64,000 bases of DNA from assembly GCA_028287305.1 (NCBI GenBank), contig JAQBPX010000038.1, forward strand, positions 310,001-374,000, in the 5' to 3' direction. Made by a program: the position numbers and the translations under genes. The notes below the pieces were generated by a model. The model was not told the DNA's origin and searched no databases. It saw only the letters and a list, made by a program, of their open reading frames with translations. The DNA is from Gemmatimonadota bacterium (GTDB lineage Bacteria; Gemmatimonadota; Gemmatimonadetes; Gemmatimonadales; Gemmatimonadaceae). Positions within the stretch are counted from its first letter, which is position 1, and every line of letters starts with the position of its first letter. Shown one piece after another: positions 34,103 to 42,956 of the stretch.

Positions 34103-35611
34103 TTAATGCCTGGCTTGCGCCGTACCCATCAGGGATAGCAGGCGCCGCCTTTCCTCGACCGTCGCGGCGGCGTTGCGGAAGACATATAGCTCCGCCGCGT
34201 AGGGCTTTCCGAATCCCTCGAGCCCCATGCGGTGCAGGCATGTCGGCGTCGGAAGTGTCGCAGTACCAGCCACTGAACTGCTGAACAACTCGGTGAAGTC
34301 GGTGCCCGCCACTTCGCCTGCCACCCGCACGATGTCCTCCGCGCGATACGGGATCGCCGTCAGGCCGAAGCGCTCGTACATCCGCCGCATCACGTCATCC
34401 AGGGAGCGCCGGTCGTGCGTGATCTCGCGAATGCGCCCGTCGAGGCAGAAGGCCAGCGTCCAGCCGCCCTGGTATACGCCGAACCGATAGCGCGCCTTGT
34501 CCCCACCCGCTGCCTGCAGGGAGATCCCGCTGAAGGCGCCCGCCGCCCTGAAGTAGCCGTAGAGTGCGAGCTGGGTCTCCACCTTTCTCAGGAACAGCTC
34601 CGTCGAGATGAGTCCCGTGCGAACGATGGTTCGGTTGGCGTAGTACTCCGTGAACCCTTCGCTGAAGAATTGTCGCGATGCCGACTCGGCTCCGCGAATC
34701 GCCTGCCCGTTCCAGTGATGAAAGATCTCGTGCGCCAGGAAGTTGCCCCAGATGACCCGGCTGTTCGCACTCACGACGCCCGCCGTCGTGAGGGCCGCCG
34801 ACTTGCGGAACGCCTCTCCATCCTCGGCACCCGCGTAGAAGAAGGTCACCATGAGCCGGCTCGGTGGCGTGCGCGCGTAGAGAACGAGGTACTCATGGAG
34901 GATGCGCCGTACCGCGGGCTCTATCAGTGGTCGCGCGTCGCGCATCCTGCCCGGCAGCGCCAGGAGCAGCGTGAACGAGCCCTGGTGAATCGCCTGTACC
35001 CGGTGTGGACCCACGACGATCGTATTGCGGAGCAGGTCGGTCGCGTCGTCCACCAGGAAGTCCATGGCTCCGCCGCCCACCGAATCCCAGGGGACGGTAA
35101 CGTGCCATCCGGCTGGCAGCGTGAAGTGCACGCGCGACCGGCCGGCGTCGTGAGATACGATGAAGAGCGCCTTCGAGACGGAGTAGAACGTCGAGTCATC
35201 GAAGAACTGGCCGGACTGCTTTGCCCCCGTGGGCCAGCTCCCGCGGGCGTACGCGAGGTCCACATCGTAGCGCAGGCGAAGCTGTCCCGCATAGGCAGTC
35301 TCCAGCCTCCATGCCGCGCTGTCCACCTCAACGAACGGCAGGGGGCGCCCGGACGAATCCTCCATCACGAGATCGCGCACGAATGTCGCCCAGCCGCGCG
35401 GAAGGTGCTGGGCCTGGATGGAATCCATGAACACGCGTCCATCCCGCACCGTGAATTCCGCCTCCACATGGATGGCTGCCGGATTGGCGCTGGGCACGGT
35501 AATGCGATAGGTCGCATTCGTCGCGTTCATGGCGCCTTGCCCGCGTATCGCGGCAACGGCGACGAGCTGCATGACGCAGTGCGCCACGCACCTTCCGGGT
35601 CTGGAGTGCAT
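34103..35611 (-). CDS. M61-family peptidase (glycyl aminopeptidase-like)
   Basis: A 502-aa exported protein. The zinc motif is HEIFHHWN (His294, Glu295, His298) with SEGFTEYYA (Glu318) as third ligand, the M61 signature. The N-terminal half is a beta-domain (TYRITVPSANPAAIHVEAEFTV) typical of M61, but the C-terminal PDZ domain of many members is absent. The chosen ATG gives a signal-like N-terminus (CVAHCVMQLVAVAAIRGQGA); other in-frame starts exist. Such enzymes remove N-terminal residues outside the cell. It is divergent from a LytS/LytTR pair. Confidence 0.8.
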   Translation of the reverse strand: MHSRPGRCVAHCVMQLVAVAAIRGQGAMNATNATYRITVPSANPAAIHVEAEFTVRDGRVFMDSIQAQHLPRGWATFVRDLVMEDSSGRPLPFVEVDSAAWRLETAYAGQLRLRYDVDLAYARGSWPTGAKQSGQFFDDSTFYSVSKALFIVSHDAGRSRVHFTLPAGWHVTVPWDSVGGGAMDFLVDDATDLLRNTIVVGPHRVQAIHQGSFTLLLALPGRMRDARPLIEPAVRRILHEYLVLYARTPPSRLMVTFFYAGAEDGEAFRKSAALTTAGVVSANSRVIWGNFLAHEIFHHWNGQAIRGAESASRQFFSEGFTEYYANRTIVRTGLISTELFLRKVETQLALYGYFRAAGAFSGISLQAAGGDKARYRFGVYQGGWTLAFCLDGRIREITHDRRSLDDVMRRMYERFGLTAIPYRAEDIVRVAGEVAGTDFTELFSSSVAGTATLPTPTCLHRMGLEGFGKPYAAELYVFRNAAATVEERRRLLSLMGTAQARH

Positions 35612-35748
35612 GCCCCGAGAATGCGCCGGGCTCGCAGGCCATGCCACTGGTCGATGGGGAACGGCAGGTCCTGCGGGACGGGCGGTCGTCCGGCCGCATG
35701 ACAGCCTCGCCGCTTCCCACCCAGCGCTCGAGCCAGTGGAGGGCGTCG

Positions 35749-36837
35749 ATGTCCATCGCCCTCACGTGGCTGGTGATCGCCTCCATCTTCGTCACGCAGA
35801 ACATCGTGTCGAACAGGCCCCTCAACGGCACCATGCCCTGGATGAGGGTTCTCGCCTGGGAGCTCGAGTACTGGCTGGTGTTTGCCCTCTTCTCATCGTT
35901 GTTCTGGCGCATGACGACGCGCTACGGCTTCGAGCGCGGCCGGCGAATGCGGGGTGCGCTCGCTCACCTGGCCGTGGGAGCGGCATTCGCACTGGCACAG
36001 CCGGCGCTGGCCACCATGCTCAACTACGCGACGGTCATCGCGGTGGGCGGCATGGAGGATCCTCGCCTCGGACGCATCCTCAGCAGCGCGCCGCATGCGT
36101 ATCCGGTGCTCGTCATCAGCGCATTCTGGAAGTACCTGGTGGTCATCGGCGCGTGCTCGGGGCTGGTGTACCAGCGCCGCAATCGCGAGAACGAGGTGCA
36201 CCACGCCGTGATGCGCGAGCAGCTCGCCGTAGCGGAGCTCCGCTCCCTCCAGATGCAGTTGCAGCCGCACTTTCTCTTCAAGGCGCTGCATTCGGCCGCG
36301 ATGCTCACGCTGATCGACCCAGCGCGGTCGCACGAGGTACTGGTGCAGCTGGCGGCGCTGCTTCGCCGCACGCTCGAACCCGGAATGCCACTCGCGGCCA
36401 CGCTGGTGGACGAGCTCGACTTTCTCGATCGCTACCTGGACATCGAGCGGGTGCGCTTCGAGGATCGGTTGCTGGTGCGCTTCGAGGTGCCTGGGCACCT
36501 CGAGGCGGCGATGGTCCCGAGCCTCCTCCTCCAGCCGCTCGTGGAGAATGCAATCACCCACGGGTTCGCCGCGACCACCGTCGTTCACGTCATCACGATC
36601 AGGGCCCGCTCGCGCGATGGCACGCTCGTGCTCGAGGTCGAGGACGACGGGTCGGGGTTGCGGGAGGGCTGGTCGGAACGCTCCGTTCGCGTCGGCCTCG
36701 CGAACGTCCAGGCGCGCCTCGACCTCGCGAACGGCCGGAGCACTCCTCTCGAGTTCGTGCAGCCGCCTGGGGGAGGGCTGTTGGTGCGCCTCTCACTTCC
36801 GTTGATTCCCGGCGCCAGCGCCCTCCACGCCGCATGA
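35749..36837 (+). CDS. LytS-type sensor histidine kinase with altered phosphoacceptor motif
   Basis: A 362-aa membrane kinase. The ATG at 35749 has a GGAGGG ribosome site five bases upstream, which decides the start over longer in-frame alternatives. Membrane helices lie at about residues 4-16, 36-53, 70-97 and 117-140. The kinase core has His174 in QLQPHFLFKALH: Lys178 replaces the Asn found in nearly all relatives, and His181 replaces the second Asn. The ATPase part is normal (LVENAITHG, DDGSGL, GLANVQARL). It is coupled by ATGA to its LytTR regulator. Confidence 0.88.
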   Translation: MSIALTWLVIASIFVTQNIVSNRPLNGTMPWMRVLAWELEYWLVFALFSSLFWRMTTRYGFERGRRMRGALAHLAVGAAFALAQPALATMLNYATVIAVGGMEDPRLGRILSSAPHAYPVLVISAFWKYLVVIGACSGLVYQRRNRENEVHHAVMREQLAVAELRSLQMQLQPHFLFKALHSAAMLTLIDPARSHEVLVQLAALLRRTLEPGMPLAATLVDELDFLDRYLDIERVRFEDRLLVRFEVPGHLEAAMVPSLLLQPLVENAITHGFAATTVVHVITIRARSRDGTLVLEVEDDGSGLREGWSERSVRVGLANVQARLDLANGRSTPLEFVQPPGGGLLVRLSLPLIPGASALHAA

Positions 36838-37610
36838 CGAGGTCGGCGCATCACGCGGGCTGTCGCGCACTCATCGTGGACGACGAGCGAATCGCCCGCG
36901 CTGGCCTGCGTGCGATGCTCGCGCTCGAGCCGGCCATTACCGTGGTTGGCGAGGCGGCCACCGTCGTGGCGGGCGCCGCGGCGATCCGGGAGTTGCGCCC
37001 CGATATCGTGTTCCTCGACATCCAGCTGCCCGACCACGACGGTTTCCGGCTGCTCTCCGTGATCCCGGCGACCCAGCGGCCGACCGTGGTGTTCGTCACG
37101 GCCCACGCCCGCTACGCGCTCCCGGCGTTCGACGTGAGCGCGGTGGACTACCTGCTCAAGCCGTTCGACCGGCCGCGACTCTCGCAGGCAGTGGAGCGTG
37201 CGGTGCGAGATGTCCACTCGCGGAGTGTCGAGGCTGTACAGGCCGGCCGGGAATCAGCGATGGCCTGCCGAACCTTTCCGACCCGCCTGCTGGTAAGGGA
37301 TCGCGACGTCGCGTCCTTCGTGTCGCTGTCGGACGTCGAATGGATCGAGGTGTACGGCAACTACTGTCGACTGTTCATCAATGGGAGGCCGCGGCTCGTC
37401 CGCAAGACCATGAACGCGCTGGCCGCGCAGCTGGAGCCGGCGCGATTCCTCAGGATCAGCCGATCGATCATCGTGAACCTCCAGCATGTGTCCCGCATTC
37501 GGCATCGCGACAACGGACAGGCCGAGCTCCTCCTCCCAGGGGGAATGCTCGTCCGCTCTAGCCGGCGTTTTCGCGTGCAGCTTCGCTCCGCGCTTCGGGA
37601 GCTGGGCTGA
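36834..37610 (+). CDS. LytTR-family response regulator
   Basis: A 258-aa protein. Receiver domain with Asp16/Asp17, phospho-acceptor Asp62 (FLDIQLPDHDG) and Lys109 (YLLKPF), then a LytTR domain (about 150-255) with SLSDVEWIEVYGNYCRLF and FLRISRSIIVNLQHVSRI. The kinase is upstream and overlaps by four bases. It is followed after about 125 bases by an exported beta-rich protein gene, which may be under its control; the order kinase-then-regulator is opposite to the 16.7 kb system. Confidence 0.92.
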   Translation: MTRSAHHAGCRALIVDDERIARAGLRAMLALEPAITVVGEAATVVAGAAAIRELRPDIVFLDIQLPDHDGFRLLSVIPATQRPTVVFVTAHARYALPAFDVSAVDYLLKPFDRPRLSQAVERAVRDVHSRSVEAVQAGRESAMACRTFPTRLLVRDRDVASFVSLSDVEWIEVYGNYCRLFINGRPRLVRKTMNALAAQLEPARFLRISRSIIVNLQHVSRIRHRDNGQAELLLPGGMLVRSSRRFRVQLRSALRELG

Positions 37611-37736
37611 GGGGGCGCACTCCCGCGCGAGACCATCCGTCATGCAATTTCCGCCGAACATCCCTCGATGGTAGGCGGCAGGGCCGGTCGAGGAAGCTTT
37701 GGGCCAGACGTCCCTTCTCTCCCGGAGCCTCCACTG

Positions 37737-38603
37737 ATGAGCCACAGCCTTCGTCTTGGACCGATCCTCGTTCTGCTCGCCTGTACGCGCGCCGGCGCGC
37801 AGCAGGCCGACACCATTACCCTTTCCGGCGGCGCGGAGCACATCGACCTCTCGCGGTTCGCGCCTCACGTCGTGGCGGCCACGCAGGTCGTTACGAAAAA
37901 CGGCAGCGTGGTTCGCTCGTCCAGCTTCACCAACCGCTGGACCGTTGAGGACGCCGGCGGCGCACCGGCCATCCGGCTCACGATCGACAGCCCCGCCGGT
38001 GGCCCGGCTGCATCGTCCTTTCATTACGACTTCCTTTTCGACCGTCGCACCACCTTGCCCCTCAAGGCAACCCAGCGGTTCGGCAGCGGGCGCGCGGTCG
38101 ATGCCACCATGCAGGGCGTGCGAGTCACCGGCCTGGTGCAGCCCGAGCGAGATGCCCAGCCGCAGCCGTTCGACGTCTCACTGGAGTCGCCGTCCTACCT
38201 CGCTGGAGTGGTGGACTTCACCCTCGCGGCGGTTCGGGACTGGCGTGGCGTGGTGGTTCGGGTGCCGGTCTTCGGGCTGCCCAGCGCGCAGCGACACACG
38301 CAATGGCTCACCTTTCGGGCAACGCGCACGGACTCCGCCCGCGTGGGAGGCCGAATGCTGCGCGTCACGGTGATCGAGGGCGACGGACCCTCCCGCGACG
38401 AGATCTGGCTCGTGAACGAGCCGCCCTACGAACTCGCCTGGATCCAGCACAACGCCGATGGCTCCGTCACGCGCCTCGAGCAGGCGCTCGTCATCGATCC
38501 CGCTCCCGCACCTGATGAGCCCCATGGCCCTCGCGCTCATCGGAATCACCGCCTCGCTCCCTGTCATCGCACTGCCGCCCGACCTCGACCAGCTGCTCCG
38601 TAG
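37737..38603 (+). CDS. Exported beta-rich protein of unknown function, possibly with an extended C-terminus
   Basis: A 288-aa protein with signal peptide MSHSLRLGPILVLLACTRAGAQ. The mature part is beta-rich (TKNGSVVRSSSFTNRWTVED; FHYDFLFDRRTTLPLKATQRF), similar in style to DUF3108 proteins and to the lipoprotein at 5365-6093. The last 30 residues are Pro/Arg/His-rich and overlap the next gene by 89 bp, unlike other overlaps here. One extra base near 38512 would give a stop at TGATG, the usual coupling arrangement, so the tail may come from a base loss. Confidence 0.55.
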   Translation: MSHSLRLGPILVLLACTRAGAQQADTITLSGGAEHIDLSRFAPHVVAATQVVTKNGSVVRSSSFTNRWTVEDAGGAPAIRLTIDSPAGGPAASSFHYDFLFDRRTTLPLKATQRFGSGRAVDATMQGVRVTGLVQPERDAQPQPFDVSLESPSYLAGVVDFTLAAVRDWRGVVVRVPVFGLPSAQRHTQWLTFRATRTDSARVGGRMLRVTVIEGDGPSRDEIWLVNEPPYELAWIQHNADGSVTRLEQALVIDPAPAPDEPHGPRAHRNHRLAPCHRTAARPRPAAP

Positions 38604-39723
38604 CCGCGAGGCCGCGTCGGCCACCGCCTCATCCGGCGACCTCTTCACCGAGGAGGCGATCATCCAGCAGGTGCAGGGCGGCCGATGGCAACGGGGACGG
38701 CAGCAGGTCGACGCGGTCCTCGCTGGCATGGTGCGGAACCTCCACTACGTGCCGAACGCGTACTCCGCGCAGGGCAACAGCGGATTCGTCGCCGGCACCG
38801 TGCGCGTGGGCACCGACTACGCCGAACGAATGAACTTCCAGCTCGGCATCGTGCGGCGCCCCGGCGCGGCATGGCAGGTGGCGAGCGAGGTCCTCAGCGT
38901 GATCCCGCCTCCCGAATACGCTCACCCGATCACCGCCGCGCAGCTGGTGGAAGAACTCGATGACGCCGGCATCGCGCGCGGCGTCGTGCTCTCGGTGGGC
39001 TACTGGTTCGGCAACCCGAAGCGCCAGCTCCCCGACTCCGAGGCTTGGGCGAAGGCGCGCGCAGAGAACGATTGGACGGTGGCGCAGGTGGGGCAGTTCC
39101 CGGATCGGCTGGTGGCGTTGTGTGGCGTGAATCCGCGCGCGTCGTACGCGCTGACGGAACTCGAACGCTGCGCGACGCTGCCGCACGTGAAGGGAATGAA
39201 GCTCCACTTCTCGAACTCGGGCGTGGACGTGAAGAACCCCGCGCATGTCGAGAAGCTGCGCCGCTTCTTCACGGCGGCCAACGCGCGCCACATGGCGCTC
39301 GTGATCCACGCTCGGCAGCGCGGCGCCTATACGCGCGAGCACGCCGCGATCATCGTGTCGCAGCTCATTCCGGCCGCGCCGGACGTCTCCATCCAGGTGG
39401 CCCACATGGGGAGCGGCGACTTCGCGCCAGACGAGGCGAGTGACGTGTTCGTGGATGCGATTGCATCAGGCAACCCGGTAATGCGGAACGTCTGGCTCGA
39501 CATGACGCAGACCGTGCTCACCGACGGATCGCAATCGGCAGCCACGCTCAGCCACATCGCGAGCGTGCTCCGCCGCGCGGGCCTGCATCGCATCCTCTTC
39601 GGTACCGACATGACCGGCCCCGGCAACAATCCCCCGCCGCGCGAGCACTGGAAGGCCATCCGCCGCCTCCGCTTACGAGCGCGGAGCTGCAGCAGCTCGC
39701 GAACAACATCCCGCCCTACATGA
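38515..39723 (+). CDS. NTF2-like plus amidohydrolase (metal-dependent hydrolase), frameshifted near the 3' end
   Basis: About 400 residues with a signal-like N-terminus (MALALIGITASLPVIALP). Residues about 25-130 are NTF2-like (DLFTEEAIIQQVQGGRWQRGR), and from about 140 an amidohydrolase-2-type barrel: HPITAAQLVEELDDAGI, VKGMKLHFSNS, MALVIHAR, VQVAHMGSGD-type strand and RILFGTDM with the metal Asp. The final coding segment changes to RLRLRARSCSSSRTTSRPT, while the other frame reads LTSAELQQLANNIPPYMK to a stop at 39728, the normal ending of these proteins. A single C is probably missing near 39670. Confidence 0.75.
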   Translation: MSPMALALIGITASLPVIALPPDLDQLLRSREAASATASSGDLFTEEAIIQQVQGGRWQRGRQQVDAVLAGMVRNLHYVPNAYSAQGNSGFVAGTVRVGTDYAERMNFQLGIVRRPGAAWQVASEVLSVIPPPEYAHPITAAQLVEELDDAGIARGVVLSVGYWFGNPKRQLPDSEAWAKARAENDWTVAQVGQFPDRLVALCGVNPRASYALTELERCATLPHVKGMKLHFSNSGVDVKNPAHVEKLRRFFTAANARHMALVIHARQRGAYTREHAAIIVSQLIPAAPDVSIQVAHMGSGDFAPDEASDVFVDAIASGNPVMRNVWLDMTQTVLTDGSQSAATLSHIASVLRRAGLHRILFGTDMTGPGNNPPPREHWKAIRRLRLRARSCSSSRTTSRPT

Positions 39724-40459
39724 AGTGACCACCCTCCTGCCGCCGGCCACCCAGCGCCGCGCGAATGCGCGCCGCGTGCCGCCGGCTCAACTCGAGCGTC
39801 ACCTCGCCGCTGGCGACCGCCACCCGCACGGCGCCCTCGCCGGGAGACACTCCCCGCACGTGCGCCAGGTTCACGAGCGCCGAGCGATGCACCTGCACGA
39901 AGTCCGCTCCCGGTAGCTGCTTCAGCCACGCGCGCAATGGCGTGCTGCTGTGGAACACGCGCCCGTCGCGCGCGTGCAGCATGGTCTGGTCCCCCTCCGC
40001 GCGCACGTACGCAAGGTCGGCCACCTTCACGAACCCGTGGCCCGCATCCTGTCGCAGGTACATCCAGTCGCCACCGCCGCGCATCCCGCCCGCGGACTCC
40101 TCGCCGTCGACGTCCTCGCGTATCCTCGCCAGCGTGAGGTGCAGCCTCGGCATCGCCACAGGCTTGAGCAGGTAGTCCACCGCATCGGTACCGAAGGCCG
40201 CCACCGCATGCTCCGCGTGCGCCGTGACGAACACCACCCGCGTCCGCCCCGGAATGGACCCCAGCAGCTCGAACCCGGAGTCGCGCCCCAGAGCAACGTC
40301 CAGGAACACCACGTCCGGCTCGAACGCCTCCAACGCGTCTCGCGCTTCAGTAAGCGTCGCTGCCTGCGACACGACCAGCACGTCGGGCACTTCCGCCAGC
40401 AGCCGCGCCATCTCCCGGCGCGCGAGCGGCTCGTCGTCCACCACCAGCGCGCGGATCAC
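39716..40459 (-). CDS. LytTR-family response regulator
   Basis: A 247-aa protein. Receiver with Asp8/Asp9, phospho-acceptor Asp54 (VFLDVALGRD) and Lys99 (YLLKPV). The LytTR domain (about 135-240) has KVADLAYVRAEGDQTMLH and FVQVHRSALVNLAHVRGV. Its ATG overlaps the kinase stop by four bases. The 3' end overlaps the true end of the convergent amidohydrolase. Third LytTR regulator in the window. Confidence 0.92.
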   Translation of the reverse strand: MIRALVVDDEPLARREMARLLAEVPDVLVVSQAATLTEARDALEAFEPDVVFLDVALGRDSGFELLGSIPGRTRVVFVTAHAEHAVAAFGTDAVDYLLKPVAMPRLHLTLARIREDVDGEESAGGMRGGGDWMYLRQDAGHGFVKVADLAYVRAEGDQTMLHARDGRVFHSSTPLRAWLKQLPGADFVQVHRSALVNLAHVRGVSPGEGAVRVAVASGEVTLELSRRHAARIRAALGGRRQEGGHFM

Positions 40460-41499
40460 CCGGACACCCCATCGAGCGGCACGGCGAGCGAGGCCACCAC
40501 GAGTCCGCCGCGCTCCGCGAGCGTCAGCGAACCGCCCAGCCGTTCCAGCCGCGCGCGTGCCGAGCGTGTCCCCGTGCCCGCGGTGAATCCCGGGCGCAGT
40601 GAGCCCGGGTTGCTGACTTCCGCTACGAGCTGCGTGGCCGTCCGTCGCGCCGAGATCACCACCTCCATGGCCGCACCCTCGCGGCGTGCTCCATGAGTCA
40701 CCGCGTTCTCCACCAGCGGCTGTAGCACGAATCGCGGCACGCGCTGGTGTCGCGCCCCCGCATCGGCCTCCACGCGCCAGCGAAGCGAGTCCCCGAATCG
40801 CTGTCCCTGGATGGCCAGGTACTGTTCCACCGCCTCCAGCTCCTCCGACAGTGACACCATTCCGCCCTCGGGCGACTGCAGGGCGTGCCGCAACACGCCT
40901 GCCAGGTTGGTGATCATTTCGCGTGCCGCCTCGGGGGCCTCCACGGTGAGCCCGCGGATCGCATTGAGGGTGTTGAACAGGAAGTGGGGATTCAGCTGCA
41001 GCGCGATGGCGCGCAGCTGCGCATCGCGCGCCTCCAGCTGCGCGCTCGCCAGCGCGCGCTCACGCTCCCGTGCCTCGCGTGCGAAGTGCAGCATGAACCA
41101 GCCGGCGGTCCACCCCAGCAGCATCACCGGGTAGTCCAGCTCCAGCCCGCGCGGCCAGTAGTCCCAGTTGATGTGGTAGTGCACTGCCGGCGCCGCCAGC
41201 ACGAGCAGCGATCGGTCCACCAGCCCCCAGGCCTGCGAGCCTGCGACCGCAAGCACCGCGCACGAGGCCAGCAGCGCGGGCGTCAGCGCGCGACGTCGAG
41301 CGATTCCCAAAAGGCACAGGTGGAGCACGCTGCTCACCAGCAGTCCCGTGCCCGCCCGCAGCGCATTCACCCACGCCATGGCACGAACGTCGGCCGGCAG
41401 GTACCCGGGAATGGCGGCCGCGAAGTGCACCACGCCGTACGTCGTCCACACCGCGCCTTGCACCGCCGCCCCCGAGCGGCTGGCGTTGACCGGACTCAC
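40456..41499 (-). CDS. LytS-type sensor histidine kinase
   Basis: A 347-aa membrane kinase with hydrophobic helices at about residues 20-32, 48-68, 72-92, 97-108 and 122-140. The phosphoacceptor is His172 in ALQLNPHFLFNTLN, a canonical motif, followed by LVENAVTHG and a C-terminal ATPase part that ends with GTRSARARLERLGG. The D-x-G box is degenerate (EVSNPGSLRPG), so ATP binding may differ from the other two kinases. Coupled to the regulator; it starts four bases from the amidohydrolase gene upstream. Confidence 0.88.
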   Translation of the reverse strand: MSPVNASRSGAAVQGAVWTTYGVVHFAAAIPGYLPADVRAMAWVNALRAGTGLLVSSVLHLCLLGIARRRALTPALLASCAVLAVAGSQAWGLVDRSLLVLAAPAVHYHINWDYWPRGLELDYPVMLLGWTAGWFMLHFAREARERERALASAQLEARDAQLRAIALQLNPHFLFNTLNAIRGLTVEAPEAAREMITNLAGVLRHALQSPEGGMVSLSEELEAVEQYLAIQGQRFGDSLRWRVEADAGARHQRVPRFVLQPLVENAVTHGARREGAAMEVVISARRTATQLVAEVSNPGSLRPGFTAGTGTRSARARLERLGGSLTLAERGGLVVASLAVPLDGVSG

Positions 41500-41503
41500 C
41501 GGC

Positions 41504-42763
41504 TCACGACGGCGGAGCCTCCACCCTTCCCTTCACCATGCGCATCACGATGTGCCCCACCTGAGAGAAGTCCATCGCCGGATTGCCGGCCAGCACCAGG
41601 AAGCTCGCCTCGTACCCCTCGGCAATGCGGCCGATGCGTCGTGCGGGGAAGATGGTGCGGTCGGTGACGGAGGTCCACATCCGCAGCAGCTCGGCGTTCG
41701 TGAAGATCCCCGTCTTCTGCAGTGCGATGGCCTCCGGCAGGGAGCTTCCGCGATACCGGTCACTGCCCACCGCCAGCTTCACGCCGGCCAGGCGCAGCAG
41801 TCGCAGGTTGCCTTCCACCACCTGCCGCGCCGCGCGCATTGAATCCGCCGTCGCGCCGGGCGGCACGGGAGCGGACATCATCTCCAGCAGCTCGCTCGAA
41901 GTCGTCACAACGGTCACTCCCGCCCTCGCGGCACGCGCCGCATCGGCGCTCGACAGCCGGAACCGCTCGACCGGGAAGTAATCCGCCAGCGTCGGGCCAT
42001 CGGGCCGGAACCCCGGCAGGTGCGCCACCACGTCCACGCCCGCGCGCACGGCCACGCGCAGGTCGTGCGCCGTCTCCACGTGCGTCCAAACCCGCAGTCC
42101 TGACGCATGCGCCTTGCGCACCAGGTACGGCAGCAGCGCCGGGTCCATGCCGCGCCGGCCAGAATACCGCGCGTCGTCCAGGCGCGCCGCGTACTCTTCC
42201 GAGAACAGCAGGTACGCCTTCACCGCATCCGGCTTGTCGGCCATGAACCGTGTCCACGCCGTGTCGATGTCGAATCGCGTCCGCACCGGGTGGTAGAACA
42301 CGTCGCGCCCGTCCTCCGGCTTGCCCACGCCGCGCGCAAGGTTGCGCAGAACCAGCGCCTCGGGATGGCCGCCCGGTCCCGTGAATCCGCCGTTGGTGAA
42401 GGCGACGTCGACTCCCCACTGGCGATCGCGCAGGCGCGGGACGTTGTCGGGATTCATCGCGTAGAGAATCCCTGCGTCGCGGTATCGCCGCGCCGCGGCG
42501 GTGTCTCCCCGAATGCCCGCGTTGTGGTTGTGCGCCTCGCCCAGCGGCGGAATCACGAACCGGCCCGCCAGGTCGAGCACGCTGTCCACGCGTGCGGGCC
42601 GGCGCGCGGTGAAGCGTCCGTCGCTCACGTACCACGTGGCCCCGTGAAACGCGCGGCCATCGAACCACTGTCCTCCGCGCAGCTCGTAGGACGTCGGCCG
42701 CGGCGGCGACTGGGCGTGGATGGCGGAACACACCAGCGACAACAGCATGAATCGGTGTTGCAT
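41504..42763 (-). CDS. Amidohydrolase-family metal-dependent hydrolase, exported
   Basis: A 419-aa protein with a signal peptide (MQHRFMLLSLVCSAIHAQ) and a GGACGAG-like ribosome site before ATG 42763. The amidohydrolase ligands are visible: HNHN (His78, His80), WTHVETAH, VVAHLPGF and LAVGSDRY (Asp). The beta-domain at the start (YELRGGQWFDGRAFHGATWYVSDGRF) and the end (SFLVLAGNPAMDFSQVGHIVMRMVKGR) are typical of imidazolonepropionase/prolidase-like members. Substrate unknown. Its stop is four bases before the kinase start, so it heads the LytS/LytTR operon. Confidence 0.85.
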   Translation of the reverse strand: MQHRFMLLSLVCSAIHAQSPPRPTSYELRGGQWFDGRAFHGATWYVSDGRFTARRPARVDSVLDLAGRFVIPPLGEAHNHNAGIRGDTAAARRYRDAGILYAMNPDNVPRLRDRQWGVDVAFTNGGFTGPGGHPEALVLRNLARGVGKPEDGRDVFYHPVRTRFDIDTAWTRFMADKPDAVKAYLLFSEEYAARLDDARYSGRRGMDPALLPYLVRKAHASGLRVWTHVETAHDLRVAVRAGVDVVAHLPGFRPDGPTLADYFPVERFRLSSADAARAARAGVTVVTTSSELLEMMSAPVPPGATADSMRAARQVVEGNLRLLRLAGVKLAVGSDRYRGSSLPEAIALQKTGIFTNAELLRMWTSVTDRTIFPARRIGRIAEGYEASFLVLAGNPAMDFSQVGHIVMRMVKGRVEAPPS

Positions 42764-42956
42764 CTCGTCCTCGTGAAGTTGATGCCTCACAGGATGGCAA
42801 GGCGCTGGCACGCGAGCGCATGCATGTCGCCCAGCGGTCGCAGCGGTCGCCAGGCGGCACAAGCGCGCTGTCCGCGACTCAACCATCGGCGTGCACGGGC
42901 TGTCCAACGCGCATCGCATCCCGGTCGCTCCCCGCCACCGCCCACTCGTGATTTCG

